Shown: piece after piece, positions 39,700 through 53,338 of the stretch
Position numbering within the stretch: the first letter of the stretch is position 1
How the letters are laid out: every line of letters starts with the position of its first letter
Notes under the pieces: generated by a model
Database searches by the model: none
What the model was told of the DNA's origin: nothing
What the model saw: only the letters and a program-made list of their open reading frames with translations
NCBI GenBank assembly: GCA_964007475.1
Contig: OZ023273.1
Coordinates: forward strand, 30,305,557 to 30,369,556
Reading direction: 5' to 3'
DNA from: Hybos culiciformis
Taxonomy: Eukaryota > Arthropoda > Insecta > Diptera > Hybotidae
DNA: 64,000 nt
Made by a program: the position numbers and the translations under genes

Positions 39700-42600
39700 A
39701 TACTATATTTCTCAGTGCTTCAACTATGTCTATACAGCTCAAAGTTACAATTCTAGAATATTTTGAAGCAAAATCAAAAAAAAAAAGTTTCTTCTTTCAA
39801 AAACTTGGAAGAATAATTGTAACGTTAAACATTATTTCGTAACATTGACTCCCTAAAAGTATATATATATATAACTGCTAAAATAATAAGATGTCTGACG
39901 AAAATACTGGACAGGGAAAGTATTTTTTTTACTTTCATAATAAAGACTTCAGAAAAAGGGTTTATTTTCAAAAACCGACTTTGAATTTTTTTCCTTCAAA
40001 TTTTATTTCGCTCAACATACTTTCATAAGTCTGTTTACATAGAATCGGAATGACATTGAGTGCAATGTAAATACAAAAAAAAAAACATATTAAATTCATT
40101 GAATTCAACTATTTATAAGTGATTAGGACAGTAATTTTAATTGGTTAATTCATATTAATTCAATTGTAATTTTTATAGCTGTATTGGAAATTAAAATTAA
40201 AAAAAAAAATTAATTATAGAAGTTTAAAGAAAATCAATTTCCTTATTACATTATTTTTTTTTTTAAACTAATATTGTGTAAATTTATTTTTTTTATATAT
40301 ATATACGTATGTACGTGCATTTATTGAATGCACAAAAAATAAAAATGAAATCAAGTTTATTAGTTTTCAAGTTTTATTTATTTTTTTTTTCTTAATTTTA
40401 TTTCAAGTTTAATAGGACGTTTTCAGTGTGATTCTGTCAAATGTAATTATTTAAAAGAAAGAAAAAATGTGTATTGTTTATTATTACAGGAAAGACATGA
40501 AAAAAAAAAACATCTAACTATTATAATATAAGTAAATGCTAAGTTTATTATAAAGTTTTTGCACCTTTAATAGAACCAGATATAAGAGAAATTGGTGACA
40601 TAATATTCCAGAATATTTCTTGAAATGAAAATTAACAAAAATTAGTGTAAACAAACAAAATATTTATGTTTTTGATATTAACATATTTTTAGAACAATTG
40701 ATTGACAGAATAAGTAATTATTTCATTTTTTTTTTACAAAAATAAACATTACCAAATACCTTTAAATATAAATTTAGTTAATTCAACAATATTCATATAC
40801 AAATATGATTGTTTAAAAGAGCCCTACCTATTGTAAAGCACTTTTTTTTGGAAATTTTGTTTAATATTTCCTAGATACCTGGCGAACTAAACTTTCAAAT
40901 TAAACCTAATATAGTATGGATTTTATATTATGTTCCATAATATATTATGTATATAATGTTTAATATTTTTTACGCAGTGTATTTTTTAAGCTTCAATAAT
41001 TGAAAGCTACACATGAAATTCTATTATATATTTTTAGAGGATAAAAAAGTAGTATTTAATGAATATGTGCATTTAATAAACACATTAAATCAACCAATAA
41101 ATTCCTGGTTTTCAACAAAATTACTGCAAAAAAAAAAAAATCAAATAAATAAACTGGTATTACCTTGAAAAATTGTACAAAAACTAAATTGCATTTGAAA
41201 AATGTACAAAATATGTTGAGCTTTTTTTTTTTTATTAACCAAGATAATTTTTTATTCAATTAATATTTTTAAAGATTTAGTAATTTACATTTTAAAAACT
41301 TTTAAATTAAGTATTTTGCAATTTGTAAAGATTTTTTCGAGATTAAATTAAACTTTAATAGTTTTTTTATTTTTTTTTTTATTTAATATTTAAACGTTTC
41401 AAATTTTTATTCTGTTGAAATTATGTCTCTTAGATAGTTTAATGGAATTTTTCATTTAATTTTTAATAATTATTATTTTCCGTTTAGTCAGAATCATTGA
41501 AATTAAATATTATTAAAATTTAATGAAATTGATGAATAGTTATATAAATAGTGACTATAAATTGTTTTAATTTGAGATTTTTTGATCAATCTAATTAAGG
41601 AGAGAAATCCATGCACACTGGATCGTAGGCCTATTTTTTTTTGTAAATTTAGTAAAAAAAATTAATCAAGAAAATAAAGTCAAATTTCCATTAACCTGTA
41701 GTACTTCCCCCGGTATTTTTTACAGGGTAAAGATGCTTATTTGTAAAATTTTTGTTTATGCAGAATAGAAAATTATAGAATTTTTAGGAAGAAGACGAAA
41801 TAGTCGAAATCTAGAGAAGAAGCTGTACAATTGAAAAGAATAGCAGAAAAGAATTTATCTTTTCTTTCAAATATTAAAATTAATACAAAATTAGGTGTGT
41901 ACCTTCTTCGGAATCATAAGGAATATATTAATTTAAACAAGATTCATAAAAAATAAACTCAAATAAATTAATTTTTTATTTTATATTTTTATACAGAAAT
42001 TATCTTATTTTTTATATAATAATAAATTATTTTATTTAACATTGTCGCTTAATATATATTAACAAACCCTAGAAGTTTTTCGTTACACAAATTATCTTTA
42101 TTCCAAAAAAAAAAAACCATAATGGAGAATTAAACGCATTCAATTTATTCATAAATCACAAACACATTTGAATTCTATTTTTATAAATTAAATTTTATTT
42201 TTTATTTTCTTGGCAATATTGCACAAAAAATAAAAAAATTATGGAAAAACTTTTCGAAGGTCATAGATTCAAAAAATGCAAAATGCATTAGCTATATATA
42301 TATACAATATTTATATACATTATATATTATTTTACATATATTAAATTTTTTTTTTATGTGAATATGGATAATCACTTCTGGTTCATAAGTGACACATCTA
42401 ACAATTTTCCAAATTTGAGATATTAGATTTTCTTTTGGAACTTTATCACAACTTTCGCTTTATGATATTAAACACAATTGAGTACAACTGCGCATGTAAT
42501 GTATTCTTATAGTATTAGTTTTTAATTAATTTGTCACTTAATTATATAAGTCAAATTATGCCATTTATATTAAACAGTTTAAAAATGTAAACTATTTCAT

Positions 42601-45600
42601 AAAATATACCTATTTACCCTTTGAAAAAGGTACGTTTCTTATGCAAAATTTCATGAAAAATCATATAAAGTTTAAAAAACTCGATCCGAGTATGTTGTAG
42701 ATATTTTCAAGAAACAATGAAATTTTGTCGCAATCTTACAACCTTGATTCAATTGAAAAATGCACAATATCTGGTTTTGACTTCTTACTTTATTTGACAT
42801 TATTAGCAAAAAATACACAAATATTTTTGGTACAAAAAAAAAATGTATACAAAATATGTGCTATTATTAAATACATATTATGTATGTGTATGTATTTTAA
42901 AACAAAAAAAAAATTATGTCTGTTTAAAATAATTATTTATTTTGCATTTTTTATTGATAATTAAAGCAATGAAACATTTTTTTTTGTTAAACGAAAATAT
43001 ATAAAAAAAAAAATCCTTTCAAATATGAAACAACTGCATAGTTTTTGCTTTGTAAGAAATTAGAGGCTTTCAATTTATAAAACTTTATTTTATTTTTGGA
43101 TTTATGAGTAGGTTGCAATTTTTTGTTTTTATATTCTGCACTGAAATTTAGATAATTTTTATTTTTTGTTCCAGAAACCAGGATAAATTCATTGAACTAT
43201 CTATGTACATAGTATACAATTACTTTATACGTAGGTATATACTCTCTACGCTGCTTTATTGCAGTGTTTTCTATTTAAAAAAAAAATCGAATAGTTTAAA
43301 AGGAATAATTTTTTCAGTTGCCAAAAATAAAATTCTGATATTTAAGTAAATATTAAATTGACATAAAAATTTTAATTTTCTTAGTTGAACGCGTAGGTCT
43401 AATTCATTAACAAAAGGAACTGTTCGAAAAGTATAATTGTATTAAATGTTATGTCGGTCATAAGGAAAATATTAAGAAATTTGAAAAAACTTTTTTCTAT
43501 TTATTTTCCAAATTTTGTTTAAATATTTTAATAGAGAAATATTTAATAAAATAATACATTTTTTAAGTTTCTATTTTTATCATTCGCAGGTGCAAGACTA
43601 ATCAAAGCATAAATCTTTTGTTTGTACATTTGATACGAAATATATTAAACATTTCCAACGGTATCGTTTGCAATCCTATTTTCAAATTCTATCTTGATAG
43701 AACTTAGTTTTATCCTCTTCCAGTTTCCTTCGAATAGAAATGCTTGAAATTTAACATACATAATTTTATTATTATGTTAATAATCAATTGATCTGTTGAT
43801 GATTATGTTTAACATAAAATAGAGATTTATTTCTTAGCTTTATTTGAAAAACTAAATGAAAATAATAATATGTAATTTTGTTTGTTTTTTTAATATTTAG
43901 AATTATGTTAATTTTGAAAGTTCAATGAAACATGGAAATAATCCTATCGATATAATTTTGTTTTCTAGGTTTTTTTTTTAACTTAATTATTCACATTATA
44001 TTCCAGGCTAACTGAATGAAAAAATTCCTTCTATGCATAATTAAGTCATTCGAATCAAAACAATTTATATATGTACCTATATCAGTAAAAATTTTATGTT
44101 ATAAAATAACATTAAAACAAACATAATGTATTTTATCATATTTTAAGTGACATAATGTATATAATATTTTGATTTTCAAACATTAACATTCTCTCTTGAA
44201 ACGTATTATGATTAAAAAAAAAAAAAAATTAAAAATAATAGCCAAATAATAGAACTAATTTAAAAATTCCAACAATATTATGTTTATATAAATGTATACT
44301 ATATACATTATTAGGCATCATGAAATGAAATTAAGAGCAACCTTCAAAAATAATATAAATAACTATGAAAAAATATATATGTGTATATATATATGAATAT
44401 ATACTAAAAGAAATTGCATAAAGAAAAGCATTATTATCTGTGTAAAATATAAATTTATAAGTGCCATTCTGGTTAATTTTTCCTCTAAATAAGAAAAGTG
44501 CACACTATACATATCCTATACATAATTTTTTTTGGCTTTGAAAACAAGGATAATTATATAAATATGTGTATGTATAGTCAAAAAAAAAAATGTATAGATT
44601 TCATCAAAAATTTTCTTTATTCAAAAATTATTTTTTTATTTAAGAAAATTAAGAATATCAAGTGAAATTTTGAATTATGTATAGATATTTTTTTTATTAA
44701 TAGTATAATAATTATTTTGATACAACTTGGTGATGAACCAGAATTTTTTTTTCGCATTTTGTTGCAAAAGTATAAAGTTGAGAGGTGCCTCGAGTTTACA
44801 TATAAAACATGTTTATAAAAAATAAGCGTATGCGTCTCGTCGTTCTGTTAAATTTGATAAAAATATAATTTTTTTTTTTTAATTTTCAAATTCTCATCAC
44901 ATATTTTGTTTTTGTGGTTAAGCTTTGCTGTGATAATTCTTCATTATAAAACGCAGGGATTATTTAACTGTTAAGTTATTTTATTTTAACTTTAACCAAC
45001 AATTTTTTTTGGGCTTAGTGTCTTTAATACTCTCTCTCCTCCGTCTAAACATTTTATTTATTACACGTTAAATATACATACATATACAGCATATATCTTA
45101 TAATTTTTATTATATATTACAAGGCAAAAAAGCGCCAAAAATCATTTCAGGCTATAGATTTTTATTTTGATAAAATCAAAAAAAAAAAATAAAAAAAAAA
45201 ATAAAACTTTGAATTTACGTGCTTCAAGAACTTTTTTATGGGAACATAACTACTAAACAGAAAATTGTATTTTTATTCTCTTTGTATGATTATTTTTGTA
45301 AAATTTTTGCATATTCTAGTTTCATATGAAAACTATAAAAAAAAAAAAATTGAATTGAAAAACAAAATAGCAAAAATAGAAAAAAAAAAAAAATCTGGAA
45401 AACCTTGAACAAACTGTGTAACAATTTTAAAATTTTCATTTATTAAATTATTATTTTGTTGTTTTTCTTATTTTGCTTACATTTTTTTTTTCTCTCTGTA
45501 ATGCCGATTCTTTCTGGTGTGACCGACGACATGTTAATTTAATAATCAAATTTACATCAAAATATAAAAATAATATAAAAAAAAAACTCAACTTAAAAAC

Positions 45601-46361
45601 TTAAAATGAACTTGAGTTTTTTTTTTATTAAATGCAGTTATGTAGATATGTGTATATATATGTAGATATATATATATATATACATATATTTAATTATATT
45701 TATAATTAGTTTATTTTTGAAATTTAATATCAAGAATAAGTAATAAAATTTCATGTTTTATGATTTTTCTATACCTACATTATGTATATAAAATTTTATT
45801 TAATTTTATAGATACACAACGAGAACTAAGAAGCTTATTTTAAAATAAATAAAAAAAACAGCATTTTTTGTCTTAAGTGTTTTTTTCATAAACATTGATC
45901 ATTTATTGCAAAAAAATTTGTTTATATTGCAAATAAAAAAGAACTGAAAATATTTTTTAAAGTTTCTAACCCAAAAAAAAAATACCTGAATGAACACATC
46001 ATTCATAATATCCGGTAATTTACTTTAATATTTGCGACATAAATAAATTTTGGAACTTATTATTATTATTTTTTTTTTGTTAATTTTTAATTTATAATAA
46101 ACAAAAATAAAATCAAAATTTAGCAATATAAAACTCGTAAAATTCGATTAGTGAAAATAATGATTTTTTCCGCATTTTTAAAATAATAAACATTTGTGTC
46201 AATAAATTAAAACAAAATTATTGTCACAATAAATTATATACATTTTGAGTCATACAAGTTAAACTTTTGGATAGTGCAATATGTATTTTACTTGTCGCAC
46301 TATCATCGGCTGTATTAATTTTTTTTGTGCCATGGATTAAAAAACTTCGAAATAATAATTT

Positions 46362-47113
46362 TAGGGATTGCAAATTTTGACGATAATAAAAAAATCGGAA
46401 TTCGGAATTCGAAATTAAATATTTTCGGAATTCGGTCGAATTCCGAAATATTATTAATTTTTTTTATGTCTATACAAATAATAAAAATAACTTATTTGAG
46501 ATAATTCATTGTTATTTATTGACTAAAAAATACTTTTTTTAAAAATAAAAATGGAACATACTGAAAAATTATACCAAATTCAATTATTAAATAACAATAA
46601 TAGTTAAAAAAAACTATATTATTTAATACGAAATATAAACATAAAATTATTGTACAGAAACATTCTAATTTGGCATATCATTTAATAATAAAAAATATAA
46701 AATTATTGTTTTATTTGCCTAAAATAAGCTTCGAGGAAGCAGAGATCATTTAAAGCTGCGTCTCCGAGTCTCGAACGAACTTTTGTACAAAAGTTACCTG
46801 CAATTGAGAAAGCTCGCTCAGACTCCATGCTCGATGGCGGAATCAAAATCAAAAATGAGTAGGCGGACTCTAATATTTTGCCACGAAAGCCGTTCTCTTC
46901 AAAGAATTTCATTTCAGATTTAATTTTTATAGAATTATAGAATATAGAATATTAATATGTACAGAAACGAAAACATTATTTAAAAGTTGGAGAGAGCACG
47001 AAAAAATAAATTTTAATTTCGGAATTCGCTGGGAAATTTTCGGAATTCGAAACTATATTATGAAAACGAATTCCGGAATTCTCGAATTTCGAATTTCGAA
47101 TGTGCAATCCCTA
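46362..47113. mobile_element. hAT-family DNA transposon, internally deleted, with exact 8-bp target duplication
   Basis: The left end TAGGGATTGCAAATT and the right end (reverse complement TAGGGATTGCACATT) match at 14 of 15 bases. AATAATTT flanks both sides exactly (46354-46361 and 47114-47121), the 8-bp duplication expected of hAT transposons. Multiple GGAATTCG/CGAATTCC words lie just inside both ends, as typical hAT subterminal transposase-binding repeats. The only coding remnant is the dimerisation-domain fragment on the minus strand. The element is 752 bp and far too short to be autonomous. Confidence 0.95.
46703..46912 (-). pseudogene. hAT transposase C-terminal dimerisation domain remnant
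   Basis: This is a 69-codon frame with SMESERAFSIAG followed by NFCTKVRSRLGDAALNDLCF and LEAYF. The order Ser-x-Glu-Arg-x-Phe-Ser, then Arg-Ser-x-Leu, then Leu-x-Phe-Leu is the signature of the hAT C-terminal dimerisation domain. Intact hAT transposases are usually about 600 residues with an N-terminal BED zinc finger and an RNase-H-like core; both are missing here. The ATG at 46912 is probably just an internal Met of the parent protein. It sits between the element's own TIRs and cannot supply transposase activity. Confidence 0.9.
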
Positions 47114-47620
47114 AATAATTTGCGATAAAATTTGAAGTTTTTGACCAAAATGTATATAGAAATAACTTTTAAAACCGTGAAATTAATTTAATCTAATATA
47201 TAGTTAAAGAGCATTTCTAGTCCCATGACCATACTCAATAACGGTCTAGGGCCTATAACCAGTAAATAATAATTAATTGATTTCTTGTAAAAATGTAACC
47301 ATTTAATTCTAAAAATTTTTGAAAAGTTCAAAATTTACGAATTAAAAAAACATAATATACCTAACCGTTTTCTTTCAAAATGAATATGTCATTATAGAAG
47401 TTGTAATTTTATGTTATTTTTCATTTGAAATTAAGGTTGTGTCCAGAGCTTTTTTTTTTATTTTTCGTTGTTTTTTTTTGTGTTTTCTTTACACAATTAT
47501 AAAAAATTATTATAATAATAAAAAAGAAGTGAAAATAATAAAAGTGCATGTTTAAAATGCATTTTTAAACTAACAAAAAACATAATTTTTTTTTTTGAAC
47601 ATGAATATTAAAAAAAAAAA

Positions 47621-47640
47621 AATAATAATAATAATAATAA
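47621..47640. repeat. (AAT)n microsatellite
   Basis: About six AAT units after a poly-A run. Confidence 0.9.
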
Positions 47641-48040
47641 CTATAAAATATTTATTTTAAATTTCCATGTATTTTCGTTTATGAAATTAAAGTCTGTTTT
47701 TTTTTTTTTTTATTATTTCTTCATTTTGTTAAAAAACACAAAAAAAAACACAAAAAAAACTATATAGAAATAGAAGCTTTGGCTGGACACATACTTGCGG
47801 TTCTTCATACATTATGAATTATTTGAATGCAATTTTTGAAATTATTTTCCTTTTAAAGTGATTAAGGTGTGGTCATCATCATATTATAACTATTTTTTTT
47901 TTTTTTTTGTTTATTTTAAATTATTGCAATAAACACTAAAATTTTATTAACTTTTGCTACGGAATAGGTAAAAAAAAAAATAAAACTTCGTTTGAAATTT
48001 CTCCCATTGGGCACAAATATTAGGTAGTTGTTTTTGTTTT

Positions 48041-48062
48041 TATTATTATTATTATTATTATT
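48041..48062. repeat. (ATT)n microsatellite
   Basis: About seven ATT units, followed by poly-T. Confidence 0.9.
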
Positions 48063-48260
48063 GTTTTTTTTTTTTTGAAGGCTAAATAAACATTTTGATA
48101 TTTTTATTTAATTTCATTAAAATAAGTTTTTATGAGTTTTATAATATGATAAAAATTAAGAATTGGTAATTTTCTTTTTTTTATATGATAAATTGCAGCA
48201 AGTGATATTAATACAAGTAGTTTTTAGAATTAATGTTATGTAGAAGTATGCACATTGGAT

Positions 48261-48479
48261 ACATAGAACTCTGGACCGTCATATTGAAAAATATTTAGAA
48301 GGGAAAAATTCGATTAGCTTCGAAGCGCCGCCGTTTGAAAAGTATGTAAAATGCAAAAACCAATGCTTGCAAATTTTTGTCCCAATAAACGTTGTGACGT
48401 TTTTCTTATTCGTATTCTATCTGTAACAACAAAATACTAGTTAACTGAAACGAACTGAATAAATATCAGAGTTCTATGT
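48261..48479. mobile_element. Short MITE-like element, 219 bp, 13-bp perfect TIRs
   Basis: ACATAGAACTCTG at 48261-48273 is inverted exactly at 48467-48479. The interior includes a GC-rich TCGAAGCGCCGCCG stretch unlike the surroundings. No target duplication and no coding frame are found. Confidence 0.6.
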
Positions 48480-49476
48480 CGAATGGGTTACATAATCATC
48501 TTTCGGACATCCCAGTTCGAACTCTTGGTTACAATCATTGTCTAACGATGATAACTATAATCGGCAGTCTACTATTTAATAATTTTCATCAGAATTCATT
48601 CAATTTAAAAAAAACGAAATTTAAAGTATGTACCATAAATTTTATATAAACATTAGGTTGGACGATTCAGAGCTTCCAGTTTTAAAATCTGGAATCGTAT
48701 AGTCTCGTTTTTTTTTAGCTGAAGTGAAAGTGAACGAAATTGAGCATACATTTTTGAGATTCAAAATAATGAAAGAGACTTAGTATTTTATTATTACCAC
48801 AGAGTTGACATCAATGCTTCTTATAATCCGAACTTATAGCTAGCTTTAATAAAGAAGTTTTTTTGTTGCTGAATATCTTTCTGGTTAAAAACAAAATGTT
48901 GATAAATTTAAGGTTTTATATTATCAATAGTACAATGCTTCCCTGAAAATATTTAATTATTTATCGCGAAAAAAACGATTTCTTTAATCCACTCAGTTAT
49001 AAATTAATTAACATCTCAAAAGAATCAATGAGTTAATAATTCTTAAAAATGATTTAATTTTGTGTACATACCCTTTTTTTTTCCAAATTTTTAATACAAT
49101 TATTTATGGAAATAGAGCTTTTTGTCAGATTAAATAAATGGATGAATGTGATGTATAAAAAATATGACACTTTATTGAAAAAAAATTTATCTGAATTATA
49201 ATGACATTTTTGTACTGTACAGAAAAACTTGACAAATCGTATTTTTGAACATATAATTTTTTTTTATACAAATTTTTCATTATTTCTTGAAATTTTAATT
49301 AGAAAAGTTTTTCTCCTCTCATCATATGACAAGTAAACAACTAAAATGGTACATAAAATAATAAAGTTAAATAACTGAAACGATCTTTTGATAAGAAGTC
49401 ACGCTCAATCAAAAATAGATTCAATAATGGATTGTAATAATGCGTTTAAATTAAAATCAAAGATATATAAATAACT

Positions 49477-49879
49477 TGCGGGTTACACTTGCTGAAAAAA
49501 AAATCATAATCATGATTTTTTTTGAATGTATGTGTGAAATTTTGTGTAAAAAAAAAAAATCAAGAAATAATCATGATGAAAAATCATGCTTAAAAAAAAA
49601 TCAGAGGGTTGATTTTTTTCTGTCAAAAGAAAATTTTTTGGCTGCCAAAGAAAAAAGTAAACTCTTGAAAGCGCAAACAACAATAATAAAAGCGGTTTGT
49701 TATTACGGGATTTGAATTTGAATGAGAATATTGTAAACAATTGTATTTTATTGGTACAGTGACAGAAAAAAATCAAGATTAAAATCAAAGCCAGTATGAT
49801 TTTTGACTCATAAAAATTTCACACATACATTCAAAAAAAATCATAATCATGATTTTTTTTTCTGCAAGTATAACCCGCA
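49477..49879. mobile_element. MITE, 403 bp, about 68-bp TIRs
   Basis: The left end TGCGGGTTACACTTGCTG and the right end (reverse complement TGCGGGTTATACTTGCAG) continue matching through AATCAT...ATGATT and GAATGTATGTGTGAAATTT, about 68 bp with only a few differences. The centre has no transposase frame; short frames at 49476, 49510 and 49803 are read through the inverted repeats. No certain target duplication is seen. Confidence 0.8.
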
Positions 49880-52752
49880 CGTAATAAAAACTGTGCAGTA
49901 TTTGAAAAACAATATGAACCGCATAAACATAGTACTCTGTTTAAAAGTAATGAAACTGAAAACTTTTGTAAAAAACTTTATCTTATTTTTTTTAGACAAA
50001 CTGAAAATACTTTTAATAAATATATCAGAAAAAAAAAATTATTACGTACTTGCACTGATTGCTGCTATCAAAAAAGTTCAGAAAAAATTTTAAAGAAAGA
50101 TTTTTTCTATTTTTATTTTTAAAAATAGATTTAAAAGAAATAAAAAATAAAAATAAATACTATGATAAAAATATGTTTTTTTTATCAATAAATTTTTAAT
50201 TTTTTTTCTAATAGTTTCAACAATGTAATTATTATTTCTCAAATTTATATAAATTCAATTGGATCCAATTATTCTTTTTCTTCTTAAGTATTTTTCTTAA
50301 CTACGTCAAATTGATCTTGTCATTTATTGACTTTTTGTCATTTTTTTTATTTATTTTATAAATTTAAAATTTTAAAGCTTTTTATTATTTTTAAAAATTT
50401 GATTTTTGATATTTTTGATTTATTTTTTTGCAAATTTTACTACGTTTAGCACCAAAAATTATTTCCCAAAAAAAAAAAAAAAGTTTAAGTTCTTTTTACA
50501 AATTTGATAAATTTTTTTTTATAAACAGCCAAATTTATTTAAAAAAAAAATTAATTAGACATAAAACACTATAAAAAAAATGTATCCTTTATTAAAAACA
50601 CTTTTAATTGCGTTATATAAAAAATTTTACTTAGGAAATCCAAATTCGAAGCTTGTTTCTTAAAAAAAAAAAATTATTACTATTTTTATTTAGTTGTTTA
50701 CGATGATTACTTAGTTGGTAATTAATTGTTATCTCAAAGTGTCAAAGCCGTCGCTTAAATATTTACTAATTAAAACATTATTTCCTAAAAGAGGCAGTTT
50801 CTTTACTCTGAATCTTTTAAGACAATATCAAAAAAAAAATACAAATTCTAACTTTGTAAAACATATACAATGTTAATTTAAGCTTTCAATAGAAACTATT
50901 TTTTTATTAGAATATTACGTTTATAATACATATAGAACGAACTGATAACGATTTTTATTTAAGAAGATCAATAAATTTTTGATATAATTCGCGATTTATT
51001 TTTATGTTAAAATGTTGGTTGCATAAAAAGTATTTAGGTGTAGATTGGTTGTATTGGAGGAATAGGTTTCGGTAAAATTGCCAAATAATTTTGTTTTAAA
51101 GTCATTCACTACGAACGTTAACTATAAATTGGAAATTAAGTGAAAACTATAAAATGGAAATGAGATTAATAGAAGCAAGAACTATAATTTACTACTATTA
51201 TAGTTTAATTCAATTAAGTATAAAATATTAAATATCTTGAAGGAATCCTTTTTGATTTGGTGTTTTTTCTGAGCAATATAATCTTTTCTCATTCCAATTG
51301 GCAATGGAATTAAATCAATTTTCTTGCATCTAAAAAAATGCAAACTGAGTTAATTTGAATTTCTGTGTTTAATTTACATTTATTGTACGCTAACGTACTA
51401 CGCGAAATATTAAAAATAATTACAATAGAACAAAATTATCATAAAAATTTAATTTATTCTGTAGGCACATCTGATAAATCCAAAAATTATAATAGGAAGC
51501 TTTAGCATAAAATAATTTGTGCGGACAAATAATTGCGAGTGTTAAAAATTAATTTAGAGAATAATTAGTATCTTCAGGGCATTGTTCTTTCTGCCTCTTA
51601 ATATGATTAGTAAAATGGTTAGTAACTTATATACAATAAAGGCATTTACAACATTTTCATGTATTTGCCAACACCAACCATTTGACTATAAAATCGAAAT
51701 TTCAAATTAGTTTTGTAAATTTTATTTATGTAATTTTTTTTAAATTAATTTTTTATTGATTGATCAACATTTCATTAATATAATGGAACATTATAATTAT
51801 TTCCAAAATAATTGATTCATCCTATATTAAATTTAATTCAATAAAATCGGTTTTTTCTTAACTAAATATAAAACAAAAATGAAGATAACATTATAATTAA
51901 AATTCACAAAAAAATTTATAAATTTATTATTATGATTATTAATAATTTTATTTTAATTGATTTTTGGAAATCTTAATCTCTCTTATATATTTCCGTATTA
52001 TGTTAAAATAATACAATACAAGAATAATGCAACTTTAGCATTAGGCGCCAAAAAATTTTTCTCTTGCTTTGTTGATTATGAAAGAAAATGCTTTCACTTT
52101 TTTTTTCGGTATGTAAACAATGTGAAAACTGAATTTGAATTTCCCGCCGGTAAAGTTGTTAATAATTTTTGAGTATTTTATTTTTACTTTATTTTTTACC
52201 TTTTTAATATTACAATTATAATTTTTTTTTTTTTATTAAAAATATTTAATAATTAATTTTTTTTTAAATTTTATATAAATTCCGTGAATGAATTTTTTTT
52301 TTAATTAATTTTTTTTAAATAATTTTTTATATCAAGAGATATCGAAAAATAAATTTTGATCCCATACATTTAAATTGTATAAATATAATATATATATCTA
52401 TATATTTTTATGTAAATTTTATATTTAATTTAAATTCTTTTTTTTTTCTGAATAAAGTACAATTTTTTTTTTTTTAAAATAGTTTAATTAAGAAAAAAAA
52501 AATTTAATTCAAAAATTTTATTTTTATATGAAAAAAAAATTATGTTAATTTCTTGTTTATCAATTTAAAAAAAAAAAAAAAAAATTAAAATAAAAATAAA
52601 AAATAAATAAATAATTATAATAATTAATAAAAAAAAATTGAATTATTTTTATGCTTGTTTTGTTGTGTTTTTATATTTATTTTTTTTTAATTCATTTATT
52701 TATTCATATTTTTTTTTTATTTCTTGCTTTTAAATAAAAAACAAAATTAAAA

Positions 52753-52840
52753 TCGGACGCGATCGGACGCTACTCGGATCGACTCGGGCCGCGTCCGAAA
52801 ATGCGTTCCGTTGCATTACGATGCGTTTCGTTTATGCGAC
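52753..52840. promoter_or_regulatory. Isolated CpG-dense GC-rich patch
   Basis: About 17 CpG dinucleotides fall in some 90 bp, within DNA that is otherwise about 85 percent A+T. CGGACGC occurs twice, and its inverse GCGTCCG follows about 35 bp on, so a hairpin is possible. It could be a promoter or enhancer element of E93, an alternative first exon, or a fragment of foreign or transposon DNA. A minus-strand ATG opens 28 codons across it but has no convincing donor in phase. Confidence 0.3.
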
Positions 52841-53081
52841 TGTTGGAAAGAATTTTTTTTTGCAGTTAAAAGAATAAAAAAAATATAAAAAAAATTATAT
52901 CATATCGACGTTCAATTGAGAGCGAATTTTTTTTTATTTTAATAATTTTTTTTTCCAGAATTTTTTTTTTTTTTATATATTTTATTCTTTTTAGAACTGT
53001 GTATATTGTATATATATATAAAACAGTATAGAAGTATATATATATTATGCTGTTTTTATTACAAATCTATGTATGTTTATC

Positions 53082-53138
53082 AATAATAATAATAATAATA
53101 ATAGTAATAGTAATAGTAATAATAATAGTAATAATAAC
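53082..53138. repeat. (AAT)n/(AGT)n compound microsatellite
   Basis: Runs of AAT interrupted by regularly spaced AGT units. Confidence 0.9.
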
Positions 53139-53293
53139 GATAAATATATTTATGCAAACATATATCTATATATACATATATTATAATTACATACATATAT
53201 AATATATTAATATAAAATAAAAAATAAAAAAAGTTTACCACATTTCATCATCATCAGAGTGCAGTACATACAATTAATATACATATATAAAAC

Positions 53294-53301
<8 letters not shown>

Positions 53302-53333
<32 letters not shown>
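53302..53333. repeat. (AT)n microsatellite
   Basis: About fifteen AT units. Confidence 0.9.

Positions 53334-53338
<5 letters not shown>

Noticed and set aside
52753..52826. Alternative E93 first exon starting ATGCAACGGAACGC on the minus strand
   Set aside because: No consensus donor occurs in the phase needed by exon 2, and the frame runs into AT-rich sequence and a stop.
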